Source: Odiellus spinosus
Lineage: Eukaryota > Arthropoda > Arachnida > Opiliones > Phalangiidae
Reading direction: 5' to 3'
NCBI GenBank assembly: GCA_963920705.1
Contig: OY987232.1
Location: forward strand, 1,116,001-1,180,000
Length of the DNA stretch: 64,000 bases
Part shown: positions 29,001 through 43,700 of the stretch, one piece after another
Layout of the letters: each line of letters opens with the position of its first letter
Position numbering within the stretch: position 1 is the stretch's first letter
Translations under genes and position numbers: made by a program
Notes under the pieces: generated by a model
Told to the model about the DNA's origin: nothing
Database searches by the model: none
Seen by the model: the letters and a program-made list of their open reading frames with translations, nothing else

Positions 29001-31829
29001 GGATCTATACTTGAGAAATTTGTGGATCTATACTTGGGAAAATTGTGAATCTATACTTGGGAAATTTGTGAATCTATACTTGGGAAATTTGTGAATCTAT
29101 ACTTGGGAAATTTGTGAATCTATACTTGGGAAATTTGTGAATCTACGCTTGGGAAATTTGTGAATCTATACTTGGGAAATTTGTGAATCTATACTTGAGA
29201 AATTTGTGAATCTAAACTTGGGAAATTGGTGGATCTATACTTGAGAAATTTGTGGATCTATACTTGGGAAATTTGTGGATCTATACTTGGGAAATTTGTG
29301 AATCTATACTTGGGAAATTTGTGAATCTATACTTGGGAAATATGTGAATCTATACTTGGGAAATTTGTGAATCTATACATGGTAAATTTGTGAATCTATA
29401 CTTGGGAAATTTGTGAATCTATACTTGTGAAATATGTGAATCTATACTTGGGAAATTTGTGAATCTAAACTTGGGAAATTGCTGGATCTATACTTGGGAA
29501 ATTGCTGGATCTATACTTGGGAAATTTGTGAATCTATACTTGGGAAATATGTGAATCTATACATGGTAAATTTGTGAATCTAATCTTGGGAAATTGGTGG
29601 ATCTATACTTGGGAAATTGGTGGATCTATACTTGGGAAATTGCTGGATCTATACTTGGGAAATTTGTGAATCTATACATGGTAAATTTGTAAATCTATAC
29701 TTGGGAAATATGTGAATCTATACTTGGGAAATTTGTGAATCTATACTTGGTAAATTTGTTAATCTATACTTGTGAAATTTGTGGATCTATACTTGGGAAA
29801 TATGTGAGTCTATACTTGGGAAATTTGTGAATCTATACATGGTAAATTTGTGAATCTAAACTTGGGAAATTTGTGAATCTATACTTGGGAAATTTGTGAA
29901 TCTATACTTGGGAAATTTGTGAATCTATACTTGGGAAATTTGTGGATCTAAACTTGGGAAATTGGTGGATCTATACTTGGGAAATTGGTGGATCTATACT
30001 TGGGAAATTGTTGGATCTATACTTGGGAAATTTGTGAATCTATACTTGGGAAAATTGTGAATCTATACTTGGGAAATTTGTCAATCTATACTTGGAAAAT
30101 TTGTGAATCTATACTTGGGAAATTGGTGGATCTATACTTGGGAAATTGTTGGATCTATACTTGAGAAATTGTTGGATCTATACTTGGGAAATTAGTGGAT
30201 CTATACTTGGGAAATTTGTGAATCTATACTTGGGAAAATTGTGAATCTATGCTTGGGAAGTTTGGGAATCTATACTTGGGAAATTTGTGAATCTAAACTT
30301 GGGAAATTTGTGAGTCTATACTTGGGAAATTTGTGTTATCTATACTTGGGAAATTTGTGAATCTATACTTGAGAAATTTGTGAATCTAAACTTGGGAAAT
30401 TGGTGGATCTATACTTGAGAAATTTGTGGATCTATACTTGGGAAAATTGTGAATCTATACTTGGGAAATTTGTGAATCTATACTTGGGAAATTTGTGAAT
30501 CTATACTTGGGAAATTTGTGAATCTGTACTTGGGAAATTTGTGAATCTATACTTGAGAAATTTGTGAATCTAAACTTGGGAAATTGGTGGATCTATACTT
30601 GAGAAATTTGTGGATCTATACTTGGGAAATTGGTGGATCTATACTTGGGAAATTTGTGAATCTATACTTGGGAAATATGTGAATCTATACTTGAGAAATT
30701 GTTGGATCTATACTTGGGAAATTAGTGGATCTATACTTGGGAAATTTGTGAATCTATACTTGGGAAATTTGTGAATCTATACTTGGGAAATTTGTGAATC
30801 TATACTTGTGAAATTTGTGAATCTATACTTGTGAAATTTGTGAAACTACACTTGGGAAATTTGTGAATCTATACTTGGGAAAATTGTGAATCTATACTTG
30901 GGAAATTTGTGAATCTATACTTGGGAAATTTGTGAATCTATACTTGGGAAATTTGTGAATCTAAACTTGGGAAATTGCTGGATCTATACTTGGGAAATTG
31001 CTGGATCTATACTTGGGAAATTGCTGGATCTATACTTGGGAAATTTGTGAATCTATACTTGGGAAATATGTGAATCTATACATGGTAAATTTGTGAATCT
31101 AATCTTTAGAAATTGACGGATCTATACTTGGGAAATTGGTGGATCTATACTTGGGAAATTGCTGAATCTATACTTGGGAAATTTGTGAATCTATACATAG
31201 TAAATTTGTAAATCTATACTTGGAAATATGTGAATCTATACTTGGGAAATTTGTGAATCTATACTTGGGAAATTTGTGAATCTATACTTGGGAAATTTGA
31301 GAATCTATCCTTGGGAAATTTGTGAATCTATACTTGTGAAATTTGTGAATCTATACTTGGGAAATATGTGAGTCTGTACTTGGGAAATTTGTGAATCTAT
31401 ACATGGTAAATTTGTGAATCTATACTTGGGAAATTTGTGAATCTATACTTGGGAAATTGGTGGATCTATACTTGAGAAATTTGTGGATCTATACTTGGGA
31501 AATTTGTGAATCTATACTTGGGAAATTTGTGAATCTATACTTGGGAAATTTGTGAATCTAAACTTGGGAAATTGCTGGATCTATACTTGGGAAATTGCTG
31601 GATCTATACTTGGGAAATTTGTGAATCTATACTTGGGAAATTTGTGAATCTACGCTTGGGAAATTTGTGAATCTGTACTTGGGAAATTTGTGAATCTATA
31701 CTTGAGAAATTTGTGAATCTAAACTTGGGAAATTGGTGGATCTATACTTGAGAAATTTGTGGATCTATACTTAGGAAATTGGTGGATCTATACTTGGGAA
31801 ATTTGTGAATCTATACTTGGGAAATATGT
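26090..31829 (+). repeat. Satellite block C, with an approximately 758-bp tandem duplication
   Basis: This block is ordinary 23-bp monomers with block-A and block-B markers mixed. The rare monomer GGGAAATAAGTGGATC occurs at about 28,005 and 28,763, 758 bp apart (33 monomers minus one base). The following TTAGTGG, ATGCTTGGGAAGTTTGTG and CTACGCTTGGG series is shared until about 28,670 in the first copy and 29,427 in the second, which has one extra plain monomer. A single 24-bp monomer (TTTGTGTTATC) lies at about 30,330. No gene is seen. Confidence 0.8.
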
Positions 31830-33981
31830 GAATCTAAACTTGGGAAATTGCTGGATCTATACTTGGGAAATTGCTGGATCTATACTTGGGAAATTTGTGA
31901 ATCTATACTTGGGAAATATGTGAATCTATACATGGTAAATTTGTGAATCTAATCTTTAGAAATTGATGGATCTATACTTGGGAAATTGGTGGATCTATAC
32001 TTGGGAAATTGCTATATCTATACTTGGGAAATTTGTGAATCTATACATAGTAAATTTGTAAATCTATACTCGGAAATATGTGAATCTATACTTGGGAAAT
32101 TTGAGAATCTATACTTGGGAAATTTGTGAATCTATACTTGTGAAATTTGTGAATCTATACTTGGGAAATATGTGAGTCTATACTTGGGAAATTTGTGAAT
32201 CTATACATGGTAAATTTGTGAATCTATACTTGGGAAATTTGTGAATCTATACTTGAGAAATTTGTGAATCTAAACTTGGGAAATTGGTGGATCTATACTT
32301 GGGAAATTTGTGAATCTATACTTGGGAAATATGTGAATCTATACTTGGGAAATTTGTGAATCTATACTTGGGAAATTTGTGAATCTATACTTACGAAATA
32401 GGTGAATCTATACATGGTAAATTTGTGAATCTAATCTTGGGAAATTGGTGGATCTATACTTGGGAAATTGGTGGATCTATACTTGGGAAATTGCTGGATC
32501 TATACTTGGGAAATTTGTGAATCTATACATGGTAAATTTGTAAATCTATACTTGGGAAATATGTGAAACTATACTTGGGAAATTTGTGAATCTATACTTG
32601 TGAAATTTGTGAATCTATACTTGGGAAATATGTGAGTCTATACTTGGGAAATTTGTGAATCTATACATGGTAAATTTGTGAATCTATACTTGGGAAATTT
32701 GTGAATCTATACTTGAGAAATTTGTGAATCTAAACTTGGGAAATTGGTGGATCTATACTTGGGAAATTTGTGAATCTATACTTGGGAAATATGTGAATCT
32801 ATACTTGGGAAATTTGTGAATCTATACTTGGGAAATTTGTGAATCTATACTTACGAAATAGGTGAATCTATACATGGTAAATTTGTGAATCTAATCTTGG
32901 GAAATTGGTGGAACTATACTTGGGAAATTGGTGGATCTATACTTGGGAAATTGCTGGATCTATACTTGGGAAATTTGTGAATCTATACATGGTAAATTTG
33001 TAAATCTATACTTGGGAAATATGTGAAACTATACTTGGGAAATTTGTGAATCTATACTTGGGAAATTTGTGAATCTATACTTGTGAAATTTGTGAATCTA
33101 TACTTGGGAAATATGTGAGTCTATACTTGGGAAATTTGTGAATCTATACATGGTAAATTTGTGAATCTATACTTGGGAAATTTGTGAATCTATACTGGGG
33201 AAATTTGTGAATCTATACTTGGGAAATTTGTGAATCTAAACTTGGGAAATTGGTGGATCTATACTTGGGAAATATGTGAATCTATACTTGGGAAATTTGT
33301 GAATCTATACATGGTAAATTTGTGAATCTATACTTGGGAAATTTGTGAATCTATACTTGGGAAATTTGAGAATCTATACTTGGGAAATTTGTGAATCTAT
33401 ACTTGTGAAATTGGTGGATCTATACTTGAGAAATTTGTGGATCTATACTTGGGAAATTGGTGAATCTATACTTGGGAAATATGTGAATCTATACTTGTGA
33501 AATTGGTGGATCTATACTTGAGAAATTTGTGGATCTATACTTAAGAAATTGGTGAATCTATACTTGTGAAATTTGTGAATCTATACTTGGGAAATTTTGA
33601 ATCTATACTTGGGAAATTTGTGAATCTATTCTTGAGAATTTTGTGAATATATACTTGGAAAATTCTGAATATATACTTGGGAAATTGGTGGATCTATACT
33701 TGAAAATTTGTGGATCTATACTTGGGAAATTTGTGAATCTATACTTGGGAAATTTGTGAATCTATACTTGGGAAATTTGTGAATCTAAACTTGGGAAATT
33801 GGTGGATCTATTCTTGGGAAATTTGTGAATCTATACTTGGGAAATTTGTGAATCTATACTTGAGAAATTTGTGAATCTAAACTTGGGAAATTGGTGGATC
33901 TATACTTGGGAAATTTGTGAATCTATACTTGGGAAATTTGTGAATCTATACTTGGGAAATTTGTGAATCTATACTTGGGAA
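31830..33981 (+). repeat. 2.15-kb segmental repeat, copy 1
   Basis: This copy starts at CTAAACTTGGGAAATTGCTGG (CTAAAC at 31834) and shares rare landmarks with copy 2 at a constant offset of 3,814 bp: GCTATATC at 32011, ACTCGGAAATATG near 32,064, TTACGAAATAGG at 32391 and 32851 (a 460-bp internal duplication), and CTTGAGAATTTTGTG at 33631. It diverges at about 33,982. The last landmark lies in a short run of odd monomers (GGGAAATTTTGAATC, GGAAAATTCTGAATATATAC) at about 33,590-33,700. Confidence 0.88.
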
Positions 33982-35643
33982 ATATGTGAATCTATACATG
34001 GTAAATTTGTGAATCTAATCTTGGGAAATTGGTGGATCTATACTTGGGAAATTGGTGGATCTATACTTGGGAAATTGCTGGATCTATACTTGGGAAATTT
34101 GTGAATCTATACATGGTAAATTTGTAAATCTATACTTGGGAAATATGTGAATCTATACTTGGGAAATTTGTGAATCTATACTTGGGAAATTTGTGAATCT
34201 ATACTTGTGAAATTTGTGAATCTATACTTGGGAAATATGTGAGTCTATACTTGGGAAATTTGTGAATCTATACATGGTAAATTTGTGAATCTATACTTGG
34301 GAAATTTGTGAATCTATACTTGGGAAATTTGTGAATCTATACTTGGGAAATTTGTGAATCTAAACTTGGGAAATTGGTGGATCTATACTTGGGAAATTTG
34401 TGAATCTATACTTGGGAAATATGTGAATCTATACTTGGGAAATTTGTGAATCTATACATGGTAAATTTTTGAATCTATACTTGGGAAATTTGTGAATCTA
34501 TACTTGGGAAATTTGAGAATCTATGCTTGGGAAATTTGTGAATCTATACTTGGGAAATTTGTGAATCTATACTTGGGAAATTGGTGGATCTATACTTGAG
34601 AAATTTGTGGATCTATACTTGGGAAATTGGTGAATCTATACTTGTGAAATTTGTGAATCTATACTTGGTAAATTTGTGAATCTAAACTTGGGTAATTGGT
34701 GGATCTATACTTGGGAAATTGGTGGATCTATACTTGGGAAATTGGTGGTTCTATACTTGGGAAATGGGTTGATCTATAGTTGGGAAATTGGTGGATCTAT
34801 ACTTGGGAAATTTGTGAAACTACACTTGGGAAATTGCTGGATCTATACTTGGGAAATTGGTGGATCTATACTTGGGAAATTAGTGGATCTATACTTGGGA
34901 AATTTGTGAATCTATACTTGGGAAAATTGTGAATCTATGCTTGGGAAGTTTGTGAATCTATACTTGGGAAATTTGTGAATCTATACTTGGGAAATTTGTG
35001 AGTCTATACTTGGGAAATTTGTGAATCTATACTTGGGAAATTTGTGAATCTATACTTGAGAAATTTGTGAATCTAAACTTGAGAAATTGGTGGATCTATA
35101 CTTGAGAAATTTGTGGATCTATACTTGGGAAAATTGTGAATCTATACTTGGGAAATTTGTGAATCTATACTTGGGAAATTTGTGAATCTATACTTGTGAA
35201 ATTTGTGAATCTACGCTTGGGAAATTTGTGAATCTATACTTGGGAAATTTGTGAATCTATACTTGAGAAATTTGTGAATCTAAACTTGGGAAATTGGTAG
35301 ATCTATACTTGAGAAATTTGTGAATCTAAACTTGGGAAATTGGTGGATCTATACTTGAGAAATTTGTGGATCTATACTTAGGAAATTGGTGGATCTATAC
35401 TTGGGAAATTTGTGAATCTATACTTGGGAAATATGTGAATCTATACTTGAGAAATTGTTGGATCTATACTTGGGAAATTAGTGGATCTATACTTGGGAAA
35501 TTTGTGAATCTATACTTGGGAAATTTGTGAATCTATACTTGGGAAATTTGTGAATCTATACTTGTGAAATTTGTGAAACTACACTTGGGAAATTTGTGAA
35601 TCTATACTTGGGAAAATTGTGAATCTATACTTGGGAAATTTGT
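33982..35643 (+). repeat. Satellite segment between the 2.15-kb copies
   Basis: This stretch separates the two 2.15-kb copies. It carries a block-B type GGGTAATTGG / GGGTTGATC unit, whose GTG lies at 34676. It matches about 40,700-41,750, where the same unit lies at 41430. It continues into ATGCTTGGGAAGTTTGTG and CTACGCTTGGG monomers. No gene is seen. Confidence 0.8.
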
Positions 35644-37795
35644 GAATCTAAACTTGGGAAATTGCTGGATCTATACTTGGGAAATTGCTGGATCTATACT
35701 TGGGAAATTTGTGAATCTATACTTGGGAAATATGTGAATCTATACATGGTAAATTTGTGAATCTAATCTTTAGAAATTGATGGATCTATACTTGGGAAAT
35801 TGGTGGATCTATACTTGGGAAATTGCTATATCTATACTTGGGAAATTTGTGAATCTATACATAGTAAATTTGTAAATCTATACTCGGAAATATGTGAATC
35901 TATACTTGGGAAATTTGAGAATCTATACTTGGGAAATTTGTGAATCTATACTTGTGAAATTTGTGAATCTATACTTGGGAAATATGTGAGTCTATACTTG
36001 GGAAATTTGTGAATCTATACATGGTAAATTTGTGAATCTATACTTGGGAAATTTGTGAATCTATACTTGAGAAATTTGTGAATCTAAACTTGGGAAATTG
36101 GTGGATCTATACTTGGGAAATTTGTGAATCTATACTTGGGAAATATGTGAATCTATACTTGGGAAATTTGTGAATCTATACTTGGGAAATTTGTGAATCT
36201 ATACTTACGAAATAGGTGAATCTATACATGGTAAATTTGTGAATCTAATCTTGGGAAATTGGTGGATCTATACTTGGGAAATTGGTGGATCTATACTTGG
36301 GAAATTGCTGGATCTATACTTGGGAAATTTGTGAATCTATACATGGTAAATTTGTAAATCTATACTTGGGAAATATGTGAAACTATACTTGGGAAATTTG
36401 TGAATCTATACTTGTGAAATTTGTGAATCTATACTTGGGAAATATGTGAGTCTATACTTGGGAAATTTGTGAATCTATACATGGTAAATTTGTGAATCTA
36501 TACTTGGGAAATTTGTGAATCTATACTTGAGAAATTTGTGAATCTAAACTTGGGAAATTGGTGGATCTATACTTGGGAAATTTGTGAATCTATACTTGGG
36601 AAATATGTGAATCTATACTTGGGAAATTTGTGAATCTATACTTGGGAAATTTGTGAATCTATACTTACGAAATAGGTGAATCTATACATGGTAAATTTGT
36701 GAATCTAATCTTGGGAAATTGGTGGAACTATACTTGGGAAATTGGTGGATCTATACTTGGGAAATTGCTGGATCTATACTTGGGAAATTTGTGAATCTAT
36801 ACATGGTAAATTTGTAAATCTATACTTGGGAAATATGTGAAACTATACTTGGGAAATTTGTGAATCTATACTTGGGAAATTTGTGAATCTATACTTGTGA
36901 AATTTGTGAATCTATACTTGGGAAATATGTGAGTCTATACTTGGGAAATTTGTGAATCTATACATGGTAAATTTGTGAATCTATACTTGGGAAATTTGTG
37001 AATCTATACTGGGGAAATTTGTGAATCTATACTTGGGAAATTTGTGAATCTAAACTTGGGAAATTGGTGGATCTATACTTGGGAAATATGTGAATCTATA
37101 CTTGGGAAATTTGTGAATCTATACATGGTAAATTTGTGAATCTATACTTGGGAAATTTGTGAATCTATACTTGGGAAATTTGAGAATCTATACTTGGGAA
37201 ATTTGTGAATCTATACTTGTGAAATTGGTGGATCTATACTTGAGAAATTTGTGGATCTATACTTGGGAAATTGGTGAATCTATACTTGGGAAATATGTGA
37301 ATCTATACTTGTGAAATTGGTGGATCTATACTTGAGAAATTTGTGGATCTATACTTAAGAAATTGGTGAATCTATACTTGTGAAATTTGTGAATCTATAC
37401 TTGGGAAATTTTGAATCTATACTTGGGAAATTTGTGAATCTATTCTTGAGAATTTTGTGAATATATACTTGGAAAATTCTGAATATATACTTGGGAAATT
37501 GGTGGATCTATACTTGAAAATTTGTGGATCTATACTTGGGAAATTTGTGAATCTATACTTGGGAAATTTGTGAATCTATACTTGGGAAATTTGTGAATCT
37601 AAACTTGGGAAATTGGTGGATCTATTCTTGGGAAATTTGTGAATCTATACTTGGGAAATTTGTGAATCTATACTTGAGAAATTTGTGAATCTAAACTTGG
37701 GAAATTGGTGGATCTATACTTGGGAAATTTGTGAATCTATACTTGGGAAATTTGTGAATCTATACTTGGGAAATTTGTGAATCTATACTTGGGAA
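35644..37795 (+). repeat. 2.15-kb segmental repeat, copy 2
   Basis: This is a copy of 31,830-33,981 at a constant 3,814-bp offset: CTAAAC 35648, GCTATATC 35825, TTACGAAATAGG 36205 and 36665, CTTGAGAATTTTGTG 37445. The constant offset over 2.15 kb means no net indel separates the copies. A partial third copy of the odd-monomer run lies at about 40,320-40,430 (CTTGAGAATTTTGTG at 40361). Confidence 0.88.
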
Positions 37796-40700
37796 ATTTG
37801 TGAATCTATACTTGGGAAATCTGTGAATCTAAACATGGGAAATTGGTGGATCTATACTTGGGAAATTGGTGGATCTATACTTGGGAAATTGGTGGATCTA
37901 TACTTGGGAAATTGTTGGATCTATACTTGGGAAATTTGTGAATCTATACTTGTGAAATTTGTGAAACTACACTTGGGAAATTTGTGAATCTATACTTGGG
38001 AAAATTGTGAATCTATACTTGGGAAATTTGTGAATCTATACTTGGGAAATTTGTGAATCTATACTTGGGAAATTTGTGAATCTAAACTTGGGAAATTGCT
38101 GGATCTATACTTGGGAAATTGCTGGATCTATACTTGGGAAATTTGTGAATCTATACTTGGGAAATATGTGAATCTATACATGGTAAATTTGTGAATCTAA
38201 TCTTTAGAAATTGACGGATCTATACTTGGGAAATTGGTGGATCTATACTTGGGAAATTGCTGGATCTATACTTGGGAAATTTGTGAATCTATACATAGTA
38301 AATTTGTAAATCTATACTTGGAAATATGTGAATCTATACTTGGGAAATTTGTGAATCTATACTTGGGAAATTTGTAAATCTATACTTGGGAAATTTGAGA
38401 ATCTATACTTGGGAAATTTGTGAATCTATACTTGTGAAATTTGTGAATCTATACTTGGGAAATATGTGAGTCTGTACTTGGGAAATTTTTGAATCTATAC
38501 ATGGTAAATTTGTGAATCTATACTTGGGAAATTTGTGAATCTATACTTGGGAAATTGGTGGATCTATACTTGAGAAATTTGTGGATCTATACTTGGGAAA
38601 TTTGTGAATCTATACTTGGGAAATTTGTGAATCTATACTTGGGAAATTTGTGAATCTAAACTTGGGAAATTGCTGGATCTATACTTGGGAAATTGCTGGA
38701 TCTATACTTGGGAAATTTGTGAATCTATACTTGGGAAATTTGTGAATCTACGCTTGGGAAATTTGTGAATCTGTACTTGGGAAATTTGTGAGTCTATACT
38801 TGAGAAATTTGTGAATCTAAACTTGGGAAATTGGTGGATCTATACTTGAGAAATTTGTGGATCTATACTTAGGAAATTGGTGGATCTATACTTGGGAAAT
38901 TTGTGAATCTATACTTGGGAAATATGTGAATCTATACTTGAGAAATTGTTGGATCTATACTTGGGAAATCAGTGGATCTATACTTGGGAAATTTGTGAAT
39001 CTATACTTGGGAAATTTGTGAATCTATACTTGGGAAATTTGTGAATCTATACTTGTGAAATTTGTGAAACTACACTTGGGAAATTTGTGAATCTATACTT
39101 GGGAAAATTGTGAATCTATACTTGGGAAATTTGTGAATCTAAACTTGGGAAATTGCTGGATCTATACTTGGGAAATTGCTGGATCTATACTTGGGAAATT
39201 TGTGAATCTATACTTGGGAAATATGTGAATCTATACATGGTAAATTTGTGAATCTAATCTTTAGAAATTGATGGATCTATACTTGGGAAATTGGTGGATC
39301 TATACTTGGGAAATTGCTGGATCTATACTTGGGAAATTTGTGAATCTATACATAGTAAATTTGTAAATCTATACTCGGAAATATGTGAATCTATACTTGG
39401 GAAATTTGAGAATCTATACTTGGGAAATTTGTGAATCTATACTTGGGAAATTTGAGAATCTATACTTGGGAAATTTGTGAATCTATACTTGTGAAATTTG
39501 TGAATCTATACTTGGGAAATATGTGAGTCTATACTTGGGAAATTTGTGAATCTATACATGGTAAATTTGTGAATCTATACTTGGGAAATTTGTGAATCTA
39601 TACTTGAGAAATTTGTGAATCTATACTTGGGAAATTTGTGAATCTAAACTTGGGAAATTGGTGGATCTATACTTGGGAAATATGTGAATCTATACTTGGG
39701 AAATTTGTGAATCTATACATGGTAAATTTGTGAATCTATACTTGGGAAATTTGTGAATCTATACTTGGGAAATTTGAGAATCTATACTTGGGAAATTTGT
39801 GAATCTATACTTGTGAAATTGGTGGATCTATACTTGAGAAATTTGTGGATCTATACTTGGGAAATTGGTGAATCTATACTTGGGAAATATGTGAATCTAT
39901 ACTTGTGAAATTGGTGGATCTATACTTGAGAAATTTGTGGATCTATACTTAAGAAATTGGTGAATCTATACTTGTGAAATTTGTGAATCTATACTTGGGA
40001 AATATGTGAATCTATACTTGGGAAATTTGTGAATCTATACATGGTAAATTTGTGAATCTATACTTGGGAAATTTGTGAATCTATACTTGGGAAATTTGAG
40101 AATCTATACTTGGGAAATTTGTGAATCTATACTTGTGAAATTGGTGGATCTATACTTGAGAAATTTGTGGATCTATACTTGGGAAATTGGTGAATCTATA
40201 CTTGGGAAATATGTGAATCTATACTTGTGAAATTGGTGGATCTATACTTGAGAAATTTGTGGATCTATACTTAAGAAATTGGTGAATCTATACTTGTGAA
40301 ATTTGTGAATCTATACTTGGGAAATTTTGAATCTATACTTGGGAAATTTGTGAATCTATTCTTGAGAATTTTGTGAATATATACTTGGAAAATTCTGAAT
40401 ATATACTTGGGAAATTGGTGGATCTATACTTGAGAAATTTGTGGATCTATACTTGGGAAATTTGTGAATCTATACTTGGGAAATTTGTGAATCTATACTT
40501 GGGAAATTTGTGAATCTAAACTTGGGAAATTGGTGGATCTATTCTTGGGAAATTTGTGAATCTATACTTGGGAAATTTGTGAATCTATACTTGAGAAATT
40601 TGTGAATCTAAACTTGGGAAATTGGTGGATCTATACTTGGGAAATTTGTGAATCTATACTTGGGAAATTTGTGAATCTATACTTGGGAAATTTGTGAATC

Positions 40701-43700
40701 TATACTTGGGAAATATGTGAATCTATACATGGTAAATTTGTGAATCTAATCTTGGGAAATTGGTGGATCTATACTTGGGAAATTGGTGGATCTATACTTG
40801 GGAAATTGCTGGATCTATACTTGGGAAATTTGTGAATCTATACATGGTAAATTTGTAAATCTATACTTGGGAAATATGTGAATCTATACTTGGGAAATTT
40901 GTGAATCTATACTTGGGAAATTTGTGAATCTATACTTGTGAAATTTGTGAATCTATACTTGGGAAATATGTGAGTCTATACTTGGGAAATTTGTGAATCT
41001 ATACATGGTAAATTTGTGAATCTATACTTGGGAAATTTGTGAATCTATACTTGGGAAATTTGTGAATCTATACTTGGGAAATTTGTGAATCTAAACTTGG
41101 GAAATTGGTGGATCTATACTTGGGAAATTTGTGAATCTATACTTGGGAAATATGTGAATCTATACTTGGGAAATTTGTGAATCTATACATGGTAAATTTG
41201 TGAATCTATACTTGGGAAATTTGTGAATCTATACTTGGGAAATTTGAGAATCTATGCTTGGGAAATTTGTGAATCTATACTTGGGAAATTTGTGAATCTA
41301 TACTTGGGAAATTTGTGAATCTATACTTGGGAAATTGGTGGATCTATACTTGAGAAATTTGTGGATCTATACTTGGGAAATTGGTGAATCTATACTTGTG
41401 AAATTTGTGAATCTATACTTGGTAAATTTGTGAATCTAAACTTGGGTAATTGGTGGATCTATACTTGGGAAATTGGTGGATCTATACTTGGGAAATTGGT
41501 GGTTCTATACTTGGGAAATGGGTTGATCTATAGTTGGGAAATTGGTGGATCTATACTTGGGAAATTTGTGAAACTACACTTGGGAAATTGCTGGATCTAT
41601 ACTTGGGAAATTGGTGGATCTATACTTGGGAAATTAGTGGATCTATACTTGGGAAATTTGTGAATCTATACTTGGGAAAATTGTGAATCTATGCTTGGGA
41701 AGTTTGTGAATCTATACTTGGGAAATTTGTGAATCTATACTTGGGAAATTTGTGAGTCTATACTTGAGAAATTTGTGAATCTAAACTTGGGAAATTGGTG
41801 GATCTATACTTGAGAAATTTGTGGATCTATACTTGGGAAAATTGTGAATCTATACTTGGGAAATTTGTGAATCTATACTTGTGAAATTTGTGAATCTACG
41901 CTTGGGAAATTTGTGAATCTATACTTGGGAAATTTGTGAATCTATACTTGAGAAATTTGTGAATCTAAACTTGGGAAATTGGTAGATCTATACTTGAGAA
42001 ATTTGTGGATCTATACTTGGGAAATTTGTGGATCTCTACTTGGGAAATTTGTGAATCTATACTTGGGAAATATGTGAATCTATACTTGGGAAATTTGTGA
42101 ATCTATACATGGTAAATTTGTGAATCTATACTTGGGAAATTTGTGAATCTATACTTGTGAAATTTGTGAATCTATACTATGGAAATATGTGAGTCTATAC
42201 TTGGGAAATATGTGAATCTATACATGGTAAATTTGTGAATCTAATCTTGGGAAATTGATGGATCTATTCTTGGGAAATTGGTGGATCTATACTTGGGAAA
42301 TTGCTGGATCTATACTTGGGAAATTTGTGAATCTATACATAGTAAATTTGTAAATCTATACTTGGAAATATGTGAATCTATACTTGGGAAATTTGTGAAT
42401 CTATACTTGGGAAATTTGTGAATCTATACTTGGGAAATTTGAGAATCTATACTTGGGAAATTTGTGAATCTATACTTGGGAAATTTGTGAATCTATACTT
42501 GGGAAATATGTGAGTCTATACTTGGGAAATTTGTGAATCTATACATGGTAAATTTGTGAATCTATACTTGGGAAATTTGTGAATCTATACTTGGGAAATT
42601 TGTGAATCTATACTTGGGAAATTTGTGAATCTATACTTGGGAAATTTGTGAATCTATACTTGGGAAATTTGTGAATCTATACTTGGGAAATCTGTGAATC
42701 TAAACATGGGAAATTGGTGGATCTATACTTGGGAAATTGGTGGATCTATACTTGGGAAATTGGTGGATCTATACTTGGGAAATTGTTGGATCTATACTTG
42801 GGAAATTTGTGAATCTATACTTGGGAATATTGTGAATCTATACTTGGGAAATTTGTGAGTCTATACTTGGGAAATTTGTGAATCTATACTTGGGAAATTT
42901 GTGAATCTATACTTGAGAAATTTGTGAATCTATACTTGGGAAATTTGTGAATCTATACTTGAGAAATTTGTGAATCTAAACTTGGGAAATTGGTGGATCT
43001 ATACTTGGGAAATTGTTGGATCTATACTTGAGAAATTGTTGGATCTATACTTGGGAAATTAGTGGATCTATACTTGGGAAATTTGTGAATCTATACTTGG
43101 GAAATTTGTGAGTCTATACTTGGGAAATTTGTGAATCTATACTTGGGAAATTTGTGAATCTATACTTGAGAAATTTGTGAATCTAAACTTGGGAAATTGG
43201 TGGATCTATACTTGAGAAATTTGTGGATCCATACTTGGGAAATTTGTGGATCTATACTTGGGAAATTTGTGAATCTATACTTGGGAAATATGTGAATCTA
43301 TACTTGGGAAATTTGTGAATCTATACATGGTAAATTTGTGAATCTATACTTGGGAAATTTGTGAATCTATACTTGGGAAATTTGAGAATCTATACTTGGG
43401 AAATTTGTGAATCTATACTTGTGAAATTTGTGAATCTATACTTGGGAAATATGTGAGTCTATACTTGGGAAATATGTGAATCTATACATGGTAAATTTGT
43501 GAATCTAATCTTGGGAAATTGATGGATCTATACTTGGGAAATTGGTGGATCTATACTTGGGAAATTGCTGGATCTATACTTGGGAAATTTGTGAATCTAT
43601 ACATAGTAAATTTGTAAATCTATACTTGGAAATATGTGAATCTATACTTGGGAAATTTGTGAATCTATACTTGGGAAATTTGTGAATCTATACTTGGGAA

